A DNA stretch of 7,963 nt from an uncultured Lachnospiraceae bacterium. GTDB lineage: Bacteria; Bacillota_A; Clostridia; Lachnospirales; Lachnospiraceae. Below the pieces are notes generated by a model. It did not search any database. It was not told the DNA's origin and saw only the letters and a program-made list of their open reading frames with translations. Location: positions 1 to 7,963 of the forward strand of contig CAJUMT010000162.1 in assembly GCA_910587495.1 (NCBI GenBank), written 5' to 3'. Below are positions 5,173 to 7,963 of the stretch, piece after piece (the first letter of the stretch is position 1; each line of letters begins with the position of its first letter). The position numbers and the translations under genes were made by a program.

Positions 5173-6378
5173 ATGCTGAATAAAAAATCCGTAGATGATA
5201 TTAATGTTAAGGGATTGCGTACCCTGGTACGCTGCGACTTTAACGTACCTTTAAAAGATGGAAAGATCACAGACGAAAACCGTCTGGTGGCTGCGCTTCC
5301 AACGATCAAAAAACTGATTGCTGACGGAGGTAAAGTGATTCTTTGCTCTCATCTTGGCAAGCCGAAAGGGGAACCGAAGCCGGAACTGTCTTTAGCGCCG
5401 GTTGCAAAGCGTCTGTCTGAGCTTTTAGGGCAGGAAGTAAAATTTGCGGCAGATCCTGAGGTAGTAGGTCCTAATGCCAAAGCGGCTGTAGAGGCTATGA
5501 AGGACGGAGAAGTGGTTCTTCTTGAGAATACCCGTTATCGCGCGGAAGAGACCAAGAACGGAGAGGCTTTTTCCAAAGACCTGGCTTCATTGGCGGAAGT
5601 GTTCGTAAACGACGCGTTTGGTACTGCGCACAGAGCGCACTGCTCTAACGTAGGTGTGACAGAGTATGTAAAGACTTCCGTAGTCGGTTATCTGATGGAA
5701 AAAGAGATCAATTTCCTTGGAAATGCAGTTAACAATCCGGTACGTCCGTTTGTAGCCATTCTCGGCGGCGCAAAAGTAGCTGATAAGCTGAATGTAATTT
5801 CCAATCTGTTGGAGAAATGCGATACCCTGATCATCGGCGGCGGAATGGCTTATACTTTCTTAAAGGCGCAAGGTTGTGAAGTGGGCACTTCTCTGGTGGA
5901 CGATACAAAACTTGATTATTGTAAAGAGATGCTCGAGAAAGCAAAGAGTCTTGGAAAGACGATGCTTCTCCCGGTGGATACGGTTGTGGCGGATGCGTTC
6001 CCAAATCCCATTGACGCAGAAATTAAAGTTGAAACTGTAAAGAGCAGCGAGATACCTGCAGGAAAAATGGGACTGGATATCGGTGAGGAGACGGCTAAAC
6101 TGTACGCAGATGCTGTCAAATCCGCTAAGACCGTTGTGTGGAATGGACCGATGGGTGTATTTGAGAATCCCATTTTGGCAAAAGGAACCATTGCGGTCGC
6201 AAAATCTCTGGCAGAGACAGATGCTACTACGATTATTGGCGGCGGTGACTCCGCAGCAGCAGTCAATACCCTTGGATTCGGCGATAAGATGAGCCACATT
6301 TCCACAGGCGGCGGCGCATCTTTGGAATTCCTGGAAGGGAAAGAACTGCCGGGTGTAGCGGCGGCAAACGATAAATAG
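5173..6378 (+). CDS. pgk: Phosphoglycerate kinase
   Basis: This enzyme transfers phosphate from 1,3-bisphosphoglycerate to ADP, giving 3-phosphoglycerate and ATP. It is the step after Gap and the first ATP-yielding reaction of glycolysis. The length of 401 residues is typical. N-domain substrate motifs are RCDFNVPL (20-27), SHLGKPKG (59-66) and NDAFGTAHRAH (146-156). C-domain nucleotide motifs are GGAKVADK (198-205), NGPMGVFE (324-331), GGGDSAAA (356-363) and the phosphate-binding STGGGASLEFLEG (377-389). The ATG at 5173 has AAAGGAG 8 nt upstream; a TTG at 5155 lies before that site and is rejected. With no clear promoter of its own, it probably relies on readthrough of the terminator just upstream, and it is followed 28 nt later by tpiA. 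Confidence 0.97.
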   Translation: MLNKKSVDDINVKGLRTLVRCDFNVPLKDGKITDENRLVAALPTIKKLIADGGKVILCSHLGKPKGEPKPELSLAPVAKRLSELLGQEVKFAADPEVVGPNAKAAVEAMKDGEVVLLENTRYRAEETKNGEAFSKDLASLAEVFVNDAFGTAHRAHCSNVGVTEYVKTSVVGYLMEKEINFLGNAVNNPVRPFVAILGGAKVADKLNVISNLLEKCDTLIIGGGMAYTFLKAQGCEVGTSLVDDTKLDYCKEMLEKAKSLGKTMLLPVDTVVADAFPNPIDAEIKVETVKSSEIPAGKMGLDIGEETAKLYADAVKSAKTVVWNGPMGVFENPILAKGTIAVAKSLAETDATTIIGGGDSAAAVNTLGFGDKMSHISTGGGASLEFLEGKELPGVAAANDK

Positions 6379-6406
6379 ACAAAAGGAAAAAAGGAGAGTG
6401 TTTAAA

Positions 6407-7156
6407 ATGGCAAGAAAAAAGATTATCGCCGGAAACTGGAAGATGAATATGACGCCCACAGAGGCAGTTGAACTGATCAATACTTTAAAACCGCTGGTGG
6501 CGACGGATGACGCGGACGTGGTATTCTGCGTACCGGCGATTGATATCATTCCGGCTATGGAGGCGGCAAAAGGCTCCAATATCGAAATCGGTGCCGAAAA
6601 TATGTATTTTGAGGAGAAGGGCGCGTATACAGGAGAGATTTCTCCAGCTATGTTGACTGACGCAGGTGTAAAATATGTGGTTTTGGGGCATTCCGAGAGA
6701 AGAGAATACTTCGCGGAAACCAATGAGACCGTCAATAAAAAGATGCTCAAAGCTTTTGAACACGGCATTACTCCGATCATGTGCTGCGGCGAAACCCTGG
6801 CACAGAGAGAGCAAGGTGTGACGATGGACTTTATCCGTCAGCAGGTAAAAGTAGGTTTTCTGGGCGTGACTGCACAGCAGGCGGCTACTGCAGTGATCGC
6901 TTATGAGCCGATCTGGGCTATCGGAACCGGCAAAACTGCAACCACCGAGCAGGCGCAGGAAGTGTGCAAAGGCATTCGCGCGTGCATCGCAGAGATCTAC
7001 GATCAGGCAACGGCGGACGCGATCCGTATCCAGTATGGCGGTTCTGTTAACGCGGCTACTGCTCCGGAGCTGTTCGCACAGCCGGATATCGACGGCGGCC
7101 TGGTAGGCGGCGCAGCTCTTAAACCGGATTTTGGAAAGATTGTAAACTGGAAATAA
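6407..7156 (+). CDS. tpiA: Triosephosphate isomerase
   Basis: This enzyme interconverts dihydroxyacetone phosphate and glyceraldehyde-3-phosphate, feeding the substrate of Gap. It is 249 residues, standard for the TIM barrel. Active-site residues are N10 and K12 (GNWKMN), electrophile H95 (LGHSERR, 93-99) and catalytic base E167 (AYEPIWAIGTG, 165-175, with the mobile loop 6). The phosphate-binding segments YGGSV (210-214) and GLVGGAAL (231-238) are also present. The ATG at 6407 is preferred: an in-frame GTG at 6398 is only 1 nt from AAGGAG, whereas the ATG is 10 nt from it, slightly long but acceptable. It is cotranscribed with pgk and followed directly by a terminator. Confidence 0.97.
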   Translation: MARKKIIAGNWKMNMTPTEAVELINTLKPLVATDDADVVFCVPAIDIIPAMEAAKGSNIEIGAENMYFEEKGAYTGEISPAMLTDAGVKYVVLGHSERREYFAETNETVNKKMLKAFEHGITPIMCCGETLAQREQGVTMDFIRQQVKVGFLGVTAQQAATAVIAYEPIWAIGTGKTATTEQAQEVCKGIRACIAEIYDQATADAIRIQYGGSVNAATAPELFAQPDIDGGLVGGAALKPDFGKIVNWK

Positions 7157-7167
7157 TCGTTTTTGAT

Positions 7168-7195
7168 AAAAAGCCGGCTGCTTAGTCGGCTTTTT
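7168..7195 (+). terminator. Intrinsic terminator of the pgk-tpiA unit
   Basis: AAAAAGCCG (7168-7176) pairs perfectly with CGGCTTTTT (7187-7195). GCT/AGT extends the stem to 12 bp with a 4-nt loop. It begins 11 nt after the tpiA stop. The A-run on the left makes it potentially active in both directions. Confidence 0.88.
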
Positions 7196-7199
7196 ATAC

Positions 7200-7228
7200 T
7201 TGAAAACTTCTGCCAACTGTGTTAGTAT
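7200..7228 (+). promoter_or_regulatory. Predicted promoter of secG
   Basis: TTGAAA (7200-7205) and TAGTAT (7223-7228) are separated by 17 nt, with five and four consensus matches. The -35 begins 4 nt after the tpiA terminator, so secG is probably transcribed independently of the glycolytic genes. The predicted start is near 7235, giving a leader of about 29 nt. Confidence 0.6.
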
Positions 7229-7263
7229 ATAACTTGTTTAACTATAAATAGGAGGTGGGTAAG

Positions 7264-7500
7264 ATGGCAATTTTGAGAACAGTTCTTATGGTCCTGTTTG
7301 TTCTTATATGTGTTGTGTCTGTTGTACTGGTGTTGCTTCAAGAGGGCAAGTCCGCGGGACTCGGCGCGATTGCAGGCGCTGCTGAGAGCTATTGGGGCAA
7401 GAATAAGGGACGTTCCATGGAGGGAAACCTTGTAAAAGGAACGATCGTCCTTGCGGTTCTTTTCTTTGTCCTTGCGATCATTTTGAACTTGAATTTTTAA
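7264..7500 (+). CDS. secG: Preprotein translocase subunit SecG
   Basis: SecG is the small non-essential partner of SecY and SecE in the protein-export channel of the cytoplasmic membrane. The protein is 78 residues with two hydrophobic helices (about 5-25 and 58-75), joined by the conserved cytoplasmic segment LLQEGKSAGLGAIAG (24-38) and a polar stretch that includes ESYWGKNKGR (41-50). Length, topology and motif all fit the family. The ATG at 7264 has AGGAGG 8 nt upstream; a GTG at 7255 overlaps that site and is rejected. secG next to rnr is a conserved neighbourhood in Firmicutes, although a terminator lies between them here. Confidence 0.94.
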   Translation: MAILRTVLMVLFVLICVVSVVLVLLQEGKSAGLGAIAGAAESYWGKNKGRSMEGNLVKGTIVLAVLFFVLAIILNLNF

Positions 7501-7515
7501 TCAGTCAAAGTTTTG

Positions 7516-7545
7516 GGCACTCTTATAGGTAAGAGTGCCATTTTT
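7516..7545 (+). terminator. Intrinsic terminator between secG and rnr
   Basis: GGCACTCTTA (7516-7525) pairs perfectly with TAAGAGTGCC (7530-7539) over a 4-nt loop, followed by A and five T's (7541-7545). It starts 15 nt after the secG stop. No convincing promoter lies between it and rnr, so rnr expression probably depends on readthrough. Confidence 0.82.
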
Positions 7546-7579
7546 CAATTATAGAACAATTTCCAGGGAGGCGTAGAAA

Positions 7580-7963
7580 ATGACAGAACAACAACCGGAA
7601 AAAAGCAAAGGAAAATTCCTTACGGGCGTATTTACCGCTCATGCGAAGGGCTTTGGATTTGTATCTGTGGAAGGTATGGAGGAAGACATTTTTATTAGCG
7701 AAGATGATGTACACGGCGCCATGCATAAAGACGTGGTGCAGGTACTTGAAAAACCTTCTCACAGCGGCAGAAGACAGGAAGGCGTGGTGACAAAGATACT
7801 GACCAGGGGTCTTACGCAGATTGTGGGGCTTTATCAGGAAAGTAAAAACTTCGGATTTGTAATTCCGGATAACGACCGCTTTTCCAGAGACATTTTTATT
7901 CCCAAAGATCATAATAAAGGTGCGTTGGACGGTCATAAAGTGGTCGTACTTTTGACAGACTAC
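7580..7963 (+). CDS. rnr: Ribonuclease R, N-terminal 128 residues, cut by window edge
   Basis: RNase R is a processive 3'-to-5' exoribonuclease that degrades structured RNA. The visible part holds two cold-shock-like OB segments, with RNA-binding aromatic patterns AHAKGFGFVSVEG (20-32) followed by EDIFISEDD (35-43), and ESKNFGFVIPD (87-97) followed by RDIFIPKDH (103-111). The frame is open to the window end, and the catalytic RNB domain lies beyond it. The ATG at 7580 has AGGGAGG 8 nt upstream, and an in-frame TAG at 7574-7576 excludes a longer start. Thus the winged-helix region of about 70 residues that usually precedes the first OB domain in Firmicutes RNase R is missing. A different RNB-family exonuclease is possible but less likely given the secG neighbour. 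Confidence 0.88.
   Translation, partial: MTEQQPEKSKGKFLTGVFTAHAKGFGFVSVEGMEEDIFISEDDVHGAMHKDVVQVLEKPSHSGRRQEGVVTKILTRGLTQIVGLYQESKNFGFVIPDNDRFSRDIFIPKDHNKGALDGHKVVVLLTDY

Noticed and set aside
5860..6780. Long minus-strand open frame (306 codons) opposite pgk and tpiA.
   Set aside because: It is an antisense shadow of two securely identified enzymes, spans their intergenic gap and has no coherent domain.

Overview
This window looks like the chromosome of a Gram-positive anaerobe of the class Clostridia, most likely a member of the Lachnospiraceae. The evidence is the strong AGGAGG-type ribosome binding sites, sigma-A-like promoters, U-tailed terminators, the gap-pgk-tpiA block next to secG-rnr, and protein sequences of Clostridia type. 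The assignment is an inference from gene content and sequence style, because no search was run. I see no tRNA, rRNA, CRISPR array or recognisable insertion sequence.

Left part (1-1904, minus strand). An ECF sigma factor and a single-pass membrane protein, probably its anti-sigma factor, are joined stop-to-start (TGA then ATG). They read toward asnA, which has its own promoter and runs off the left edge of the window. An inverted repeat lies over the putative start region of the sigma operon.

Middle (1905-4084). Reading rightward, a good promoter is followed by a leader of about 258 nt that holds two tandem copies of a roughly 107-bp repeat. Each copy can fold into a long hairpin, and the differences between the copies leave the pairing intact. 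This is the most interesting signal in the window. The leader ends at the ribosome binding site of a cytoplasmic zinc-dependent phospholipase C-like protein. That gene converges, through a shared hairpin, on a PHP-family histidinol-phosphatase that starts with TTG.

Right part (3967-7963, plus strand). A strong promoter and a 12-bp inverted repeat in the 5' leader precede gap. An intrinsic terminator separates gap from pgk-tpiA. A second terminator ends that unit, and then come a promoter, secG, a third terminator and the start of rnr (cut by the right edge). The three glycolytic enzymes carry glyceraldehyde-3-phosphate to 3-phosphoglycerate and interconvert the triose phosphates. SecG belongs to the protein-export channel and RNase R to RNA decay. 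The cggR, gpmI and eno genes that often accompany this block in Firmicutes are absent here, and the RNase R lacks the usual N-terminal winged-helix region.
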